A stretch of 64,000 nt of DNA from Paenibacillus sp. HGH0039 (GCF_000411255.1 NZ_KE150413.1:2270580-2334579); one strand, 5' to 3'; positions 8,725-17,885 are shown, counted from the first letter of the stretch. The notes: generated by a model from the sequence alone, not told the origin. A program made the numbers and translations.

Positions 8725-10086
8725 TTACTTGGCACGTACGCCCCGATGCTCGCCATATTGATACAACGTAAGCTCGGCGGCGGGTTTGCCCGATTTTTTG
8801 GCCGCAAATTCAATTTCGATTTGAAGCTCGCGGACAAAGAAACGCGTTTCGGACAGCGGTAAAATCTCGTACTGGGGCTGCCCGCTTAACTGGATGAACA
8901 GCTGATCTTGCTCGGGACCGGTTGTCACGCTGAGGTCGAGTCCCATATCCATCTTGTAAACTCCGCGGTACAGTGTATACACGGTTTTGTCGATCTTAAC
9001 GGACTTCAGCTCAGCCGGAACATCGGGAACGGAGTGGGGGAGCCCGAACAGAATGTTCTCCGCCTCGTTGATAATCTGCTGCTGAATGTCCGGCTGACGA
9101 TCCGTGTTGGAAAGATAAATCGTCGTTTTTCCGTGATCCGTGTAACGGGCCAGATTCGTGCTGTAGCCGGGCCAGCCGCCGCTGTGGGAAACGACTTTAC
9201 CCAGGTGCTCCTTCTGTTCGATGATCCAGCCGTACCCGTACGAATAAGGTTTGTTATCCGGCAGTTTTCCGGAAGTGAAAGCTTCGTCGAGTGTCTTTTT
9301 GCTGACCAATTTCTCCGTATACAGGGCCTGATCCCAAAGCAATAGATCGTGCAGCGTGGAATTTACGGTCCCGTCCCCCTGAATTCCGTCCAGGTATACG
9401 ACAAAATCGGTCGCAGGCTGTTCGTCCGGCAGGTGATAGCTGTGCGTCTCGAAAGAATATACGTATCCGAAAGCGAAATCCGGCGGCACGTTTCCGGAAA
9501 GACGCCGGTTATGAATGCGGGTGGAATGCATGCCCAGAGGCTTGAACAGCGTTTCGCTCATATAGTCGGCAAAGGAGAGACCCGAGATCTTTTCGATCAG
9601 CAGGGCCAGTAAAACATAGCCCGTATTGGTGTATTCCCAGTTTTCCCCCGGCTGAAACTGGAGCGGAGGCTGATGGACATTAAAATACTCCAGGACGTCC
9701 CAGTTCGTGGCGATTTTGGAGCGGTCCCAGTCTTTTATGAAAAGCGGTGTATAGTCAGGCAGGCCGGAAGTATGCCGGAGAAGGTCCTTCACTGTGATAC
9801 CCTTGTAGGAGAAGTTCGGTATCCATTGTTCCACGGAATCGCTCAAAGAAAGTTTTCCCTGTTCGGCGAGAATAAGAATGCCCATGGCCGTAAAGGTTTT
9901 GGAAACGGAAGCGAGTTCGAAGACGGAATGAACGGTCAGAGAGCGCCCGGTCTCTCTATCCGCGAGGCCATACGCGCCTTCAAAGACAATTTCTCCTTTA
10001 TCCGCCGCCAAAAACGCTCCGTTGAAAATTCCTTTCGCCGACATCGCCGTAAAAAGTTCTTGAAGCTGTTTCTGTTTGTTTTGCAT
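8725..10086 (-). CDS. Serine hydrolase of the beta-lactamase / PBP4* family
   Basis: 453 aa without a signal peptide. The penicillin-binding fold motifs are present: SVSK (S60, K63), YTNTGY (Y-x-N) and HSGG in place of KTG. A C-terminal ~100-residue beta-rich domain follows the catalytic part. Members include PbpE-like peptidases, esterases and D-aminopeptidases, so true beta-lactamase activity is uncertain. GGAGGG precedes the ATG. A marR gene lies 95 bases upstream on the same strand, and the intervening region carries a copy of the inverted repeat found before marR itself, so the pair is probably regulated by that protein. Confidence 0.85.
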   Translation of the reverse strand: MQNKQKQLQELFTAMSAKGIFNGAFLAADKGEIVFEGAYGLADRETGRSLTVHSVFELASVSKTFTAMGILILAEQGKLSLSDSVEQWIPNFSYKGITVKDLLRHTSGLPDYTPLFIKDWDRSKIATNWDVLEYFNVHQPPLQFQPGENWEYTNTGYVLLALLIEKISGLSFADYMSETLFKPLGMHSTRIHNRRLSGNVPPDFAFGYVYSFETHSYHLPDEQPATDFVVYLDGIQGDGTVNSTLHDLLLWDQALYTEKLVSKKTLDEAFTSGKLPDNKPYSYGYGWIIEQKEHLGKVVSHSGGWPGYSTNLARYTDHGKTTIYLSNTDRQPDIQQQIINEAENILFGLPHSVPDVPAELKSVKIDKTVYTLYRGVYKMDMGLDLSVTTGPEQDQLFIQLSGQPQYEILPLSETRFFVRELQIEIEFAAKKSGKPAAELTLYQYGEHRGVRAK

Positions 10087-10140
10087 GGTAATCCCTCCAA
10101 TTATCCTATTTTTATAAAAATAATTAAGCCAACGTAATAA

Positions 10141-10154
10141 TTAAGATGACTTAC
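10141..10154. promoter_or_regulatory. MarR-type operator upstream of the serine hydrolase
   Basis: TTAAGATGACTTAC is a TTAAG-N4-CTTA inverted repeat matching the operator before marR (10642-10655, read as TTAAGATAACTTAA) at 12 of 14 positions. Confidence 0.55.
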
Positions 10155-10181
10155 ATATTGGACAAAAAGGGACGCAGGACG

Positions 10182-10625
10182 TCACCTTAGTTCAGCTTCG
10201 ATAATTTTTTGAAGCTTGAACGTGATTTTGCGCAGCGCGCTTAATTCCTCAGGGTCCAGTTTGGAGTAAAAGCGTTCCGCGATGCTCTTCTCGACCTTCT
10301 GCTGACGTTCGAAATAATCCCATCCGGCTTGATCGAGCTCGACGAGAATTTCCCGGCGGTTGTTCGGGTTAATTTCTCTCTTGAGGTAGCCTTCCTTGTC
10401 GAGTTTGCCGATGAGCTGACTAACTGCGCTGGAAGTGATCAGCATCAGGTCCGCCAGTTCTTTGACCGTCAAACGCTTGTGTTTGTGAATGTGTTCAAGA
10501 ACGACTGCTTGCTTGGAGGTCAGATCTGCTTGCAGGAGCTCGTTGTACTCTTGTAAAAGGAGCAAGTTGGCCGTGTATTCGGCTTCGTTAATCTCCTTTA
10601 CGGTCTGGTATAAGCGTTCGTCCAT
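10182..10625 (-). CDS. MarR-family transcriptional regulator
   Basis: 147 aa, all-helical with a central winged helix: the segment TVKELADLMLITSSAVSQLI is the recognition region, followed by a KEGYLKRE wing. The length is typical for the family. It acts as a dimer on inverted repeats, and its own promoter region contains one (10642-10655) just downstream of a consensus sigma-A promoter. This implies autorepression that also covers the downstream serine hydrolase. The ligand is not predictable. Confidence 0.9.
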   Translation of the reverse strand: MDERLYQTVKEINEAEYTANLLLLQEYNELLQADLTSKQAVVLEHIHKHKRLTVKELADLMLITSSAVSQLIGKLDKEGYLKREINPNNRREILVELDQAGWDYFERQQKVEKSIAERFYSKLDPEELSALRKITFKLQKIIEAELR

Positions 10626-10641
10626 GTCATCACCTTAATTG

Positions 10642-10655
10642 TTAAGTTATCTTAA
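10642..10655. promoter_or_regulatory. MarR-type operator in the marR promoter
   Basis: TTAAGTTATCTTAA is a perfect 5-4-5 inverted repeat. It lies 14 bases downstream of the -10 hexamer on the minus strand and before the marR start codon, a position suited to blocking transcription. Confidence 0.6.
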
Positions 10656-10669
10656 TCATTTATATTCTC

Positions 10670-10698
10670 AGTATATGCGCCGCACGTTCACTTGTCAA
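10670..10698 (-). promoter_or_regulatory. Sigma-A promoter of marR
   Basis: On the minus strand TTGACA (10698-10693) is separated by exactly 17 bases from TATACT (10675-10670). This is one of the best consensus promoters in the window. Confidence 0.8.
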
Positions 10699-10757
10699 CA
10701 GGACCGTTTGGTCTATGTGTGAGATGTGTATTCATGCCAGGTGTAAAAGGCAATCGC

Positions 10758-10780
10758 AAAAAAACACCTCCGCCGAGGCG
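10758..10780 (-). terminator. Terminator of the hybrid histidine kinase gene
   Basis: On the minus strand CGCCTC-GGCG-GAGGTG forms a six-pair hairpin followed by seven T residues. Confidence 0.75.
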
Positions 10781-10802
10781 AAGATGTTCAAGATTTGGAG
10801 GA

Positions 10803-13541
10803 TCAGGTTTGGTCCTGCTTGCGGTGAGGCGACCATATCTTCAGGACGCGTTCAACTTCCGGCGCAAACACCGGCTTGCTTATAAAATCGTTCATCCCGG
10901 AAGCGAGGCACATCTGCATATCTTCTTTCTGGGCAAAAGCGGTAACCGCCACGATCGCCGGGCGCGAGGCGTCTCCTTTCAACCGGCGGATGGCCGCGGT
11001 CGTTTCGAAGCCGTCCATTTCCGGCATTTGAAGGTCCATAAACACCATATCGTAGGTGTCGGAGAGGACCGCCTTCAGCGCTTCCGCGCCGTTCTCCGCA
11101 TAGTCCGCTTCGTATCCGAGTTTTTTGAGCAGAGTAATCAGCAGCAGGCGGTTTACGGGGTTATCGTCCGCAACGAGCAGTTTCATCGGACCGAACTCGG
11201 GCGGAGGAAGGGCGCCGCTTTCTCTGTCGCTTACAAGCGTTGACGCCGGTGCCGGTTTGCTGCGCTGCGTTTTTTCCGGAACGGAGTACGGGGCAGGCGA
11301 TTCACCGGGCAGCTCGAAGGGAAGCACGAAATGGAACGTGGAACCAACGTTAACCTGACTGTCGACGCCGATCGCTCCGCCCAGGAGCTCCACCAGCTTC
11401 TTGCAGATGGCAAGCCCGAGCCCCGTGCCGCCGTATTTGCGATTAATGGTCGGGTGGAGCTGCGAGAAGGACTGGAACAGCTGGCTCTGCTTGTCGGCAG
11501 GAATTCCAATGCCCGTATCCCGGACGGAAAATTGCAGCACGGCATCGCTGCGTCCGGGCATTTTGTCGAGCTTGGCTGAGAGGGAGACATGGCCGTCCTT
11601 CTCCGTAAACTTGATCGCATTCCCGACCAGATTTACGATAATCTGCCGCAAAATGCCCTCGTCTCCGATCAGTGTCGAAGGAATGCCGCCGTCCAATTCG
11701 TACGTCAAACGGATGCCGCGCTCCGCGGCTTTCGGATGAAACAGCTCCACGACATGGTCCAAAACGGAGCGGACATCGAAAGGCTCGTGATTAACCACCA
11801 TTTTACCGGCTTCGATTTTGCTGAAATCCAGGATTTCGTTCAAAATCCGCAGCAGAGCGTAGCTGCTCTGCAAAATAATGTCGGCATAGCTCTGCTGTTC
11901 CTCGGACAGCTCCGTTTCCGCCAGCAGATCCGCCATCCCGATAATCCCGTTCATCGGCGTCCGGATTTCATGACTCATAATGGCCAGAAACTCGGACTTG
12001 GCCTGATCGGCTTTTTCCGCGGATTCTTTGGCCCGTATGATTTCTTTCTCGCCCGTAATATCTTTGAAGACGACGACGGCGCCCCGCAGCTCCCCGTTAT
12101 CGATGAGCGGCGTCACGTGATAGTCGGCGAGGAAACTGGAGCCGTCCTTGCGCCAGAACACGGCTTCCTTGTTATGGTAGGAGCGGCCCTCCCGGATGGC
12201 GCGGTAAATAACCTGTTCATCCTCGGACTGTTGAGCCGGGGTGCCGAACGTATTTTGCAGCATCCCGAGATACGGTTTGCCGATGAGTTCCTCGGGGACG
12301 AATCCGAGCATTTCCGCCCCGGCCGGATTAATAAACATCGCGTTGCCCGAGGAGTCCACGCCGAATATACCTTCCGTCACCGAGTTGAGAATTAGCGTAT
12401 ATTCGCTGCTAAGCTTCTCGATCTGGGCGAGATATCTTTGACGTTCCGTAATATCGATCGTGATGCCGTAGACACCGACGACTTCGTTATCGACGATGAT
12501 CGGAATATTCGTCGAATTGATTTCGACGGGATGCCCGTCTTTATGGATAAGGGTCAAGTCATAGCTTTGGGGAAAGCCCTGTTTGGCCAGTTCGAAGTGG
12601 TGAAGCGTTTTGGGCAGGTCTTTAGGAGCGACGATCGGCCCCCAATACATCCCGATCAGCTCTTCCAGCGTGAAGCCGGTAATTTTCTGCAGATTCTTGT
12701 TCGCGGTCAAGTAATCGCCGTCCAGGTTCATGGAATACACCGCGGCCGGGTTGTGATCGAATAACGATTTATAGCGCTGTTCGCTTTCTTGAAGCTGCTG
12801 GTCCGCTTTTTTGCGCTCGGTAATGTCGCGGGATATGGAAATGATCTCATTCAGATTCCCGTCTTTGTCGTATGTGTAGCGGGTAGTCGATTCCAGCCAG
12901 ACGTAATCGCCGCTTTTGCAACGAAACCGGAACGTTACTTTGTCGCCCTCCGTATTCCGGTTCTGTTCCAGAAATAAAACGACTCTATCCTGGTCCTCGG
13001 GATGAATCAAAGGAAGAGCCCCCTGCCCGACCATTTCTTCAGGCTCATAGCCGAAAATGGTTCGGCAGATGGGAGAGGAATAAGTCATGGTCGCCAGCTC
13101 GTCCGGCTCGTGCCTGGAGATCCAGTCCAGCGAAGCTTCCGTTATGAGCCGGTGTTTGCGTTCGCTGTCGAGAAGCTGCTCTTCCCGCATCTTATTGGCC
13201 GTCAGATCAACGGCTTGAACCAGAAGAGCGGCAGATTTCGCGGATTCCGCAGGAAGCGGGGAGAGGCCGACGGCAGCCCAGACGATCTCGCCGTTTTTGC
13301 GCACATATCTTTTCTCGAAGTGGGAAAGGGAAGGATCGGCGCAGGACAGCGCGATATCTTCCGGGTAAGTGATCCGCCTGTCGGAGAGTTTCGCCAGCTC
13401 CTCTTCCGTATACCCGAGCATGCGGCAAAAGGAGGGGTTGACCCGTAACCAGCGGTCTTCCGCCAGCGAATAAACGCCCATGGCAAATGGCGCGTTCTCG
13501 TAGGCTATTTCAAACAACCATTTATCGTCAAAGGGTTTCAT
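10803..13541 (-). CDS. Hybrid sensor histidine kinase, four PAS domains plus receiver
   Basis: 912 aa, no membrane helices. Four PAS/PAC units span about 5-120, 125-245, 250-370 and 375-500. They are followed by a HisKA box with MSHEIRTPMNGI, an ATPase domain (VGNAIKFT, DTGIGI, GGTGLGL) and a C-terminal receiver (about 787-905) whose phospho-acceptor Asp lies in MVFMDLQMPEMDG. The layout fits a cytosolic multi-signal sensor that can feed a phosphorelay, possibly a sporulation-type one, but no phosphotransfer protein or regulator is adjacent. GAGGAG precedes the ATG. Confidence 0.9.
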   Translation of the reverse strand: MKPFDDKWLFEIAYENAPFAMGVYSLAEDRWLRVNPSFCRMLGYTEEELAKLSDRRITYPEDIALSCADPSLSHFEKRYVRKNGEIVWAAVGLSPLPAESAKSAALLVQAVDLTANKMREEQLLDSERKHRLITEASLDWISRHEPDELATMTYSSPICRTIFGYEPEEMVGQGALPLIHPEDQDRVVLFLEQNRNTEGDKVTFRFRCKSGDYVWLESTTRYTYDKDGNLNEIISISRDITERKKADQQLQESEQRYKSLFDHNPAAVYSMNLDGDYLTANKNLQKITGFTLEELIGMYWGPIVAPKDLPKTLHHFELAKQGFPQSYDLTLIHKDGHPVEINSTNIPIIVDNEVVGVYGITIDITERQRYLAQIEKLSSEYTLILNSVTEGIFGVDSSGNAMFINPAGAEMLGFVPEELIGKPYLGMLQNTFGTPAQQSEDEQVIYRAIREGRSYHNKEAVFWRKDGSSFLADYHVTPLIDNGELRGAVVVFKDITGEKEIIRAKESAEKADQAKSEFLAIMSHEIRTPMNGIIGMADLLAETELSEEQQSYADIILQSSYALLRILNEILDFSKIEAGKMVVNHEPFDVRSVLDHVVELFHPKAAERGIRLTYELDGGIPSTLIGDEGILRQIIVNLVGNAIKFTEKDGHVSLSAKLDKMPGRSDAVLQFSVRDTGIGIPADKQSQLFQSFSQLHPTINRKYGGTGLGLAICKKLVELLGGAIGVDSQVNVGSTFHFVLPFELPGESPAPYSVPEKTQRSKPAPASTLVSDRESGALPPPEFGPMKLLVADDNPVNRLLLITLLKKLGYEADYAENGAEALKAVLSDTYDMVFMDLQMPEMDGFETTAAIRRLKGDASRPAIVAVTAFAQKEDMQMCLASGMNDFISKPVFAPEVERVLKIWSPHRKQDQT

Positions 13542-13838
13542 GCCAATAGTCTCCTCAGGCTAAGTATTGCCAGTTCAGTATACCTCATTTTTACGGGGCA
13601 ATGTAAGGGTTCTTCTACGCGGGTCATCCCCGGTAAGGGGACGGATTTGCGCGAATGATCTTTTAACCGGACTTGGATCTATCTTGGATTACACTTTTTT
13701 TACTGCCGCTAATCAGGCGATTGTTCGTGTACGGCCATGGAGAAACAACGCTTTACTTAAGGAACTCCGGCTGAATCGGAAAAGCCCGGGTGGGTATGCG
13801 CACAAGCAAGGGCGAGATCTTGGCATATCCATAGACTA
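13542..13838. other. Non-coding stretch between divergent genes
   Basis: It holds the start regions of the hybrid kinase (minus) and the YheC/D-like gene (plus). A 90-codon open frame at 13567-13839 has no family features or good ribosome site and is not called. No convincing promoter hexamers stand out. Confidence 0.4.
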
Positions 13839-14600
13839 ATGCCACAAATCAAGAAAGGACGGATGAACTTGGGAGGCTATGCGACCAAACAGAACGTATC
13901 CGATTCTTTACTGAAACACGGAGAAATCAGGCGGAACGTTCCGGAAACCCGGCTTTACAGTAAAGGGACATTAAAAACGATGCTGGATACGTATAAAATG
14001 GTGTATGTGAAGCCGAACAGCGGCACGGGAGGCAGCGGCGTTATCCGGGTGGAGCGCAAAGAGGACGGGTACAGCTTTCAGCTTCATACCTTTGTGGAGA
14101 AATTTCGGGACTTTGACAGCATGGCAACGGCTCTCCGGAGACGTACTAAAAAATCCCCGTACGTTATTCAGCAGGGGATTCATCTTCTCCGCCACAAGGG
14201 GCGGCTCTTCGATTTGAGAATCATGATCCAGAAAAATCCCCGAGGGGTCTGGGAACCGACCGGTATCATCGGCCGCACCGGCCATCCCCGGAAAATCGTT
14301 ACGAACTTATGCAGAGGCGGTTCTTCCAAACCTGTTGAGGTTCTTCTTAAAGAGCATGTGGCGGACATCAAACGGTACAAGGCTTCCTTGCGGAGTTTGG
14401 GCCTCAGGGCGGCCCGTCATCTCAATAAAACATTTCCGCGGATTAAAGAAGTGGGACTGGACGTCGGATTGGACCCTAACTTGCACCCTTGGATTCTGGA
14501 AGCGAATCCCCGGCCCAAAATTCAAGGATTCAAAACATTGAAGGATAAAAGCATTTACCGGAAGATGCTGCGCTACCAAAACTATTACGGGCACGCCTAG
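13839..14600 (+). CDS. YheC/YheD-like ATP-grasp protein (spore-coat-associated family)
   Basis: 253 aa. The sequence reads as a compact member of the YheC/YheD family: a YVKPNSGTGGSG nucleotide-binding loop near residue 50, basic-residue-rich core strands, RLFDLRIMIQ, and the metal/ATP-binding end segment ILEANPRPKIQG. In Bacillus these proteins associate with the endospore coat; the enzymatic reaction is unknown. Start choice is uncertain: ATG 13839 has a weak ribosome site, and ATG 13863 has AAAGGA only three bases upstream. A hairpin follows the stop. Confidence 0.8.
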   Translation: MPQIKKGRMNLGGYATKQNVSDSLLKHGEIRRNVPETRLYSKGTLKTMLDTYKMVYVKPNSGTGGSGVIRVERKEDGYSFQLHTFVEKFRDFDSMATALRRRTKKSPYVIQQGIHLLRHKGRLFDLRIMIQKNPRGVWEPTGIIGRTGHPRKIVTNLCRGGSSKPVEVLLKEHVADIKRYKASLRSLGLRAARHLNKTFPRIKEVGLDVGLDPNLHPWILEANPRPKIQGFKTLKDKSIYRKMLRYQNYYGHA

Positions 14601-14621
14601 CAAGCGCCGCGGACAATGAAA

Positions 14622-14664
14622 GGGCCCGCCTTGGCCGGACTTTCCTGATCGGCTGGGCGGACCC
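14622..14664. terminator. GC-rich hairpin between convergent genes
   Basis: GGGcCCGCC pairs with GGCGGaCCC around an inner stem, but only TGTTTC follows, so it is a weak or imperfect intrinsic terminator for the YheC/D-like gene and the methyltransferase. Confidence 0.5.
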
Positions 14665-14717
14665 GGGTGTTTCGCGAGAGTCATTCCTGTACAGCAGCGG
14701 AACAACCTCCGCTTGAA

Positions 14718-15437
14718 TCAGGCCGTCACCAGCGCGAGGACAAACCCGTCGTAGCCTTTGCTGCCGACGGTTTGCAACGCGGTCGCGGTAACCCGCGGCT
14801 CGGCCGCGATCAGCTCGAGGAAGGTGCGGACCCCTTGAACGCGCGGGTCTTCGCTGTGCGGATTGGCGACTTCCCCGTCGCGGATGACGTTGTCCCCGAT
14901 GATGAGACTGCCCGGGCGCGACAGCTTCAGCGCCCATTTGAAGTACTCGGGGTTGTTCGGTTTATCCGCGTCGATGAAGATGAGATCGAACGGCCCGGCC
15001 CCTTCCGCGTAAAGCTGCTCCAGCGACCCGAGCGCTTCGCCGACCCGCACATCCACGAGATGGCTCACGCCCGCCTGGCTCAGATTTTGGCGGGCCGTCT
15101 CCGCATGGTGAGGATCGTACTCGAGCGTGACGATTTTGCCGTCTTCGGGAAGCGCGCGCGCCAGCCAGATCGTGCTGTACCCGCCAAGCGTGCCGATTTC
15201 CAGGATGGAGCGGGCTCCTTGGATTTTAGCGAGGAGGTGGAGCAGTTTCCCTTGGTTGGGCGCCACATCAATGGGCGGAAGGGCGGCTCTGGCGTTGTTT
15301 GCGAGAACCTCCGTCATGACGGGATCGGCAGGGACAAGCCATTCGTTCAGGCAGGCATCCACATGCGACCATTTGCCGGACAGGTCCGGCCGGGCGGGTT
15401 CGTTACGGACTTCGGAGGATTCATTTGAAAGCGTCAT
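14718..15437 (-). CDS. SAM-dependent O-methyltransferase (family 3)
   Basis: 239 aa, cytosolic. The class I methyltransferase core is clear: motif I ILEIGTLGGYST near residue 65, an acidic end of beta-2 (TLEYDPHHAE), and DLIFIDADKPNN, which carries the metal-binding Asp of the catechol/caffeoyl-CoA O-methyltransferase group, then DNVIRDG. The substrate is unknown. It is divergent from a LysR regulator with 118 bases between them, the classical arrangement of a LysR target. AAAGGAG lies nine bases before the ATG. Confidence 0.88.
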   Translation of the reverse strand: MTLSNESSEVRNEPARPDLSGKWSHVDACLNEWLVPADPVMTEVLANNARAALPPIDVAPNQGKLLHLLAKIQGARSILEIGTLGGYSTIWLARALPEDGKIVTLEYDPHHAETARQNLSQAGVSHLVDVRVGEALGSLEQLYAEGAGPFDLIFIDADKPNNPEYFKWALKLSRPGSLIIGDNVIRDGEVANPHSEDPRVQGVRTFLELIAAEPRVTATALQTVGSKGYDGFVLALVTA

Positions 15438-15555
15438 AAGGGTAAAACTCCTTTCGTATTGGAATCTACCTCTACTGTATGCTGGATTGATCCATAAATA
15501 AAATATATAATTTTTATTAAAGCATAAATTTTAGTTAAGAGAAGGTGCGTGCGAC

Positions 15556-16461
15556 ATGAATCTTCACGCTCTGCGGATTTTTTACGAAACGGCCAAATCG
15601 GGGAGCATAACGGGAGCGGCCGAGGCGCTTCGAATTTCCCAGCCCGCTGTCACTTCCCAGATCAAACGGTTCGAAAAGGAAATCGGGATGCGGCTTTTCG
15701 CCGCCCGGGGAAGAGGAATTTCCTTAACCGATGCCGGACGGAAGCTGCTGGAATATGCAAGAAAACTGTTTGCCCTGGAAGAGGAAATGGAAGCTTTTAT
15801 CGACGGGTATACGTCGGGAAGAAACGGTGCGATCCGCCTCGTGTCCACCTATCTGCCGGCCAATTTTCTGCTTCCTGCCTGGGTCGCCAAATTCAAACGG
15901 GACCATGAAGAAGTAGATTTCGTCATCACGACGACCAATTCCCGGGGCGCTTTCGACAGCCTGCTCAATTACGAAGCCGAAATTGCCGTTTACGGCGGAG
16001 CGGGCGAAAGGCAGCCCGGCATCCATTGGGAGGAGCTTTTCGAGGACGAGTTGTGGTTCGTAGTGCCCGCCCGTCACAAATATGCCAATGAGCACATCAC
16101 ACTGGCCGAGATGGTGAAGGAGCCGTTCATTATGCGGGAAGAGGGGAGCTCGACGCGGGAGTGGCTTTTTTCCTTATGCAGGGTGCATAACGTGAGTCCG
16201 CCCCAGATCGCCCTGCAGTTCAACGGTTTGAATGAGACGATCAGCGCGGTGATGGCCGGGTACGGGACGAACTTTATTTCCTCGCTGGTCGTCCGGGATC
16301 ATGTGGAGCGCGGGGAATTGGCCCGGGTATATGTGAAGGACATCCGGTTAAAAAATATCATCGCGGTATGTACGCGTACAGATGAGGTTCTGTCGCCCCC
16401 GGCGGAGCGGTTCATTCAAATGATTAAAGCGAGCGTAGGAGCGGAACAAGCCCTGCCTTGA
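15556..16461 (+). CDS. LysR-family transcriptional regulator
   Basis: 301 aa. The N-terminal winged helix reads SITGAAEALRISQPAVTSQI, followed by the linker helix and a type-2 periplasmic-binding-like effector domain. The divergent O-methyltransferase gene is the likely target. The 118-base gap between them is very AT-rich and contains ATAAA...TTTAT type dyads (about 15494-15530), but I cannot fix a T-N11-A box with confidence. A clear terminator follows. Confidence 0.9.
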   Translation: MNLHALRIFYETAKSGSITGAAEALRISQPAVTSQIKRFEKEIGMRLFAARGRGISLTDAGRKLLEYARKLFALEEEMEAFIDGYTSGRNGAIRLVSTYLPANFLLPAWVAKFKRDHEEVDFVITTTNSRGAFDSLLNYEAEIAVYGGAGERQPGIHWEELFEDELWFVVPARHKYANEHITLAEMVKEPFIMREEGSSTREWLFSLCRVHNVSPPQIALQFNGLNETISAVMAGYGTNFISSLVVRDHVERGELARVYVKDIRLKNIIAVCTRTDEVLSPPAERFIQMIKASVGAEQALP

Positions 16462-16470
16462 AGCAAACGA

Positions 16471-16512
16471 AACGGAGTGTCCGAGCTCAGGCTCTGCACT
16501 CCGTTTTTAATT
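16471..16512. terminator. Terminator after the LysR gene
   Basis: AACGGAGTG (16471-16479) pairs with CACTCCGTT (16497-16505), followed by TTTAATTTTTT. Confidence 0.85.
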
Positions 16513-16555
16513 TTTTGCCGACTGTAGAGCGGGCCGGCCGGCCCGGTCTCTCGTT

Positions 16556-17140
16556 TTAATAATCGATTTCTTCCCAGTCTTCGAGGTTCTTGTTGGAAAT
16601 ATCCAGCAGCTCCGCAAAGCTGTCCGCCGCATAGTAAATGAAGTCCGGGTCATGCACGAATGCGATCACTTGTCCCGCCCTGCCCTGCTCGGAAGGGTCG
16701 AAATCCAGCATCAGATACAGGCTGCCTCCGGCGAGCTGCGCGATGGGAAGCCATTGTCGGTTGCTGTAGTAAGGCCGGATCCGTTTATCGAGCCGTGCGA
16801 TTTCGTCTTCCTCGAAATGCTCGCTGAGCAGGATGTCCTCGCTGCAGAAATAAGCTTTCAGTTCGTCGATTTCCTCTAAAGAAAGCAGATAAAAATGGGA
16901 AACGGCCCCTTCATCGTAAGAAGGATACAAAACATGGAAATGGTAGCCGCTGCCGTTTTTGTGCCGGTAAAATTCCTTGAAATCGTCCGGCAGGGTCAGG
17001 CCGTATTTCCTTTCCAGGACAGCAAACTGCTCTTCTCCCGCGCCTTCAAGCTTGAGGTAGGTTTCGTACTCTTCTTGACGGTCTTCTCCCACTTTAAGGG
17101 GAAGCAGCTGCTCCAGTCTGTCGATATGACGCTTGATCAT
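16556..17140 (-). CDS. SMI1/KNR4 (SUKH) family protein
   Basis: 194 aa. After an N-terminal helix the sequence reads as a SUKH-1 fold: FAVLERKYGLTLPDDFKEFY, then a core WLPIAQLAGGSLYLMLDFDP and FAELLD at the end. The family is best known for immunity proteins that neutralise polymorphic toxins, and also occurs as stand-alone proteins in Firmicutes. No toxin gene is adjacent, so it is an orphan member. AGGAGG precedes the ATG. Confidence 0.8.
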   Translation of the reverse strand: MIKRHIDRLEQLLPLKVGEDRQEEYETYLKLEGAGEEQFAVLERKYGLTLPDDFKEFYRHKNGSGYHFHVLYPSYDEGAVSHFYLLSLEEIDELKAYFCSEDILLSEHFEEDEIARLDKRIRPYYSNRQWLPIAQLAGGSLYLMLDFDPSEQGRAGQVIAFVHDPDFIYYAADSFAELLDISNKNLEDWEEIDY

Positions 17141-17312
17141 TCCGGTTCCTCCTGTAACGGTATGAATAAAAGGTTCATTGACAGTATACAGGAAGGATAA
17201 GGAAGAGGTAAAACGCGTGAAACAGGCGCCACACCATGAAGCATTACAAAACGGGTTTGCAGCGGACTCGCCTCCAGTCGTAAGTGAGTGCCGTGTGATT
17301 AAGGGACAGTCG

Positions 17313-17321
17313 TGGTATAAT
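17313..17321 (+). promoter_or_regulatory. Extended -10 promoter of the HD-domain gene
   Basis: TGgTATAAT at 17313-17321 is a perfect -10 hexamer with the TG extension, 38 bases before the start codon. The -35 region is poor. Confidence 0.6.
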
Positions 17322-17358
17322 TTGGGTTACAGCACAGGATCAGGGAGGAGGCGAAAAA

Positions 17359-17778
17359 ATGAGCACCTTGGAAAAAGCGATTATTGTAGCCGCCCGGGCC
17401 CATTCCGGACAAACCGACAAAGCCGGCCAGCCTTACATTCTGCACCCGCTCCGGGTTATGCAGAGCGTCCAGACAACCGATGCGCGCATCGTGGCTGTCC
17501 TCCATGACGTCCTGGAGGATTCGGAGATAAGCGCCGAAGATTTACGGCGGGAAGGGTTCTCGCCGGACATCGTTGAAGCGGTGACCGCTTTGAGCCGGGA
17601 GCCGGGCGAGGATTACCTGGACTTCGTCCGGAGGGCGAAGAAAAATCCCCTTGCCCGGGAGGTCAAACTGGCTGATGTTCACGATAACATGGACATGACC
17701 CGCATCAAGGAACCGACCTCCAAAGACCGCGAAAGAATGCGCAAGTACGAAGCCGCCCTTCACGAATTGAACCGTTAA
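17359..17778 (+). CDS. Small HD-domain phosphohydrolase, RelA/SpoT hydrolase-like
   Basis: 139 aa that correspond to just the HD hydrolase half of RelA/SpoT proteins. It has His15 (AAxxHSGQ), the ILHPLRV segment, HDVLEDSE with the HD pair, and a late Asp in KLADVHDNMD. The fold cleaves 3'-pyrophosphates from (p)ppGpp or related nucleotides in small alarmone hydrolases. I infer such an activity, but the substrate is not shown by sequence. GGGAGGAGG precedes the ATG and an intrinsic terminator follows, so it is monocistronic. Confidence 0.82.
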   Translation: MSTLEKAIIVAARAHSGQTDKAGQPYILHPLRVMQSVQTTDARIVAVLHDVLEDSEISAEDLRREGFSPDIVEAVTALSREPGEDYLDFVRRAKKNPLAREVKLADVHDNMDMTRIKEPTSKDRERMRKYEAALHELNR

Positions 17779-17781
17779 GCG

Positions 17782-17819
17782 AAAAAACTCGGCCTGCAGG
17801 AAGCAGGCCGAGTTTTTTT
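17782..17819. terminator. Bidirectional terminator
   Basis: ACTCGGCCTGC (17787-17797) pairs perfectly with GCAGGCCGAGT (17803-17813) around AGGAA, with A-run before and T-run after. It serves the HD gene and the minus-strand kinase. Confidence 0.9.
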
Positions 17820-17885
17820 GGGCTGAACGGCGGAGCTTGCGGCACAGGCCACGGCCGTCCAATCCGTATCTTTCGTTCTTCCGGA

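Noticed and set aside
13567-13839. 90-codon open frame before the YheC/D-like gene
   Set aside because: No ribosome site, no family features, and a composition unlike neighbouring genes.
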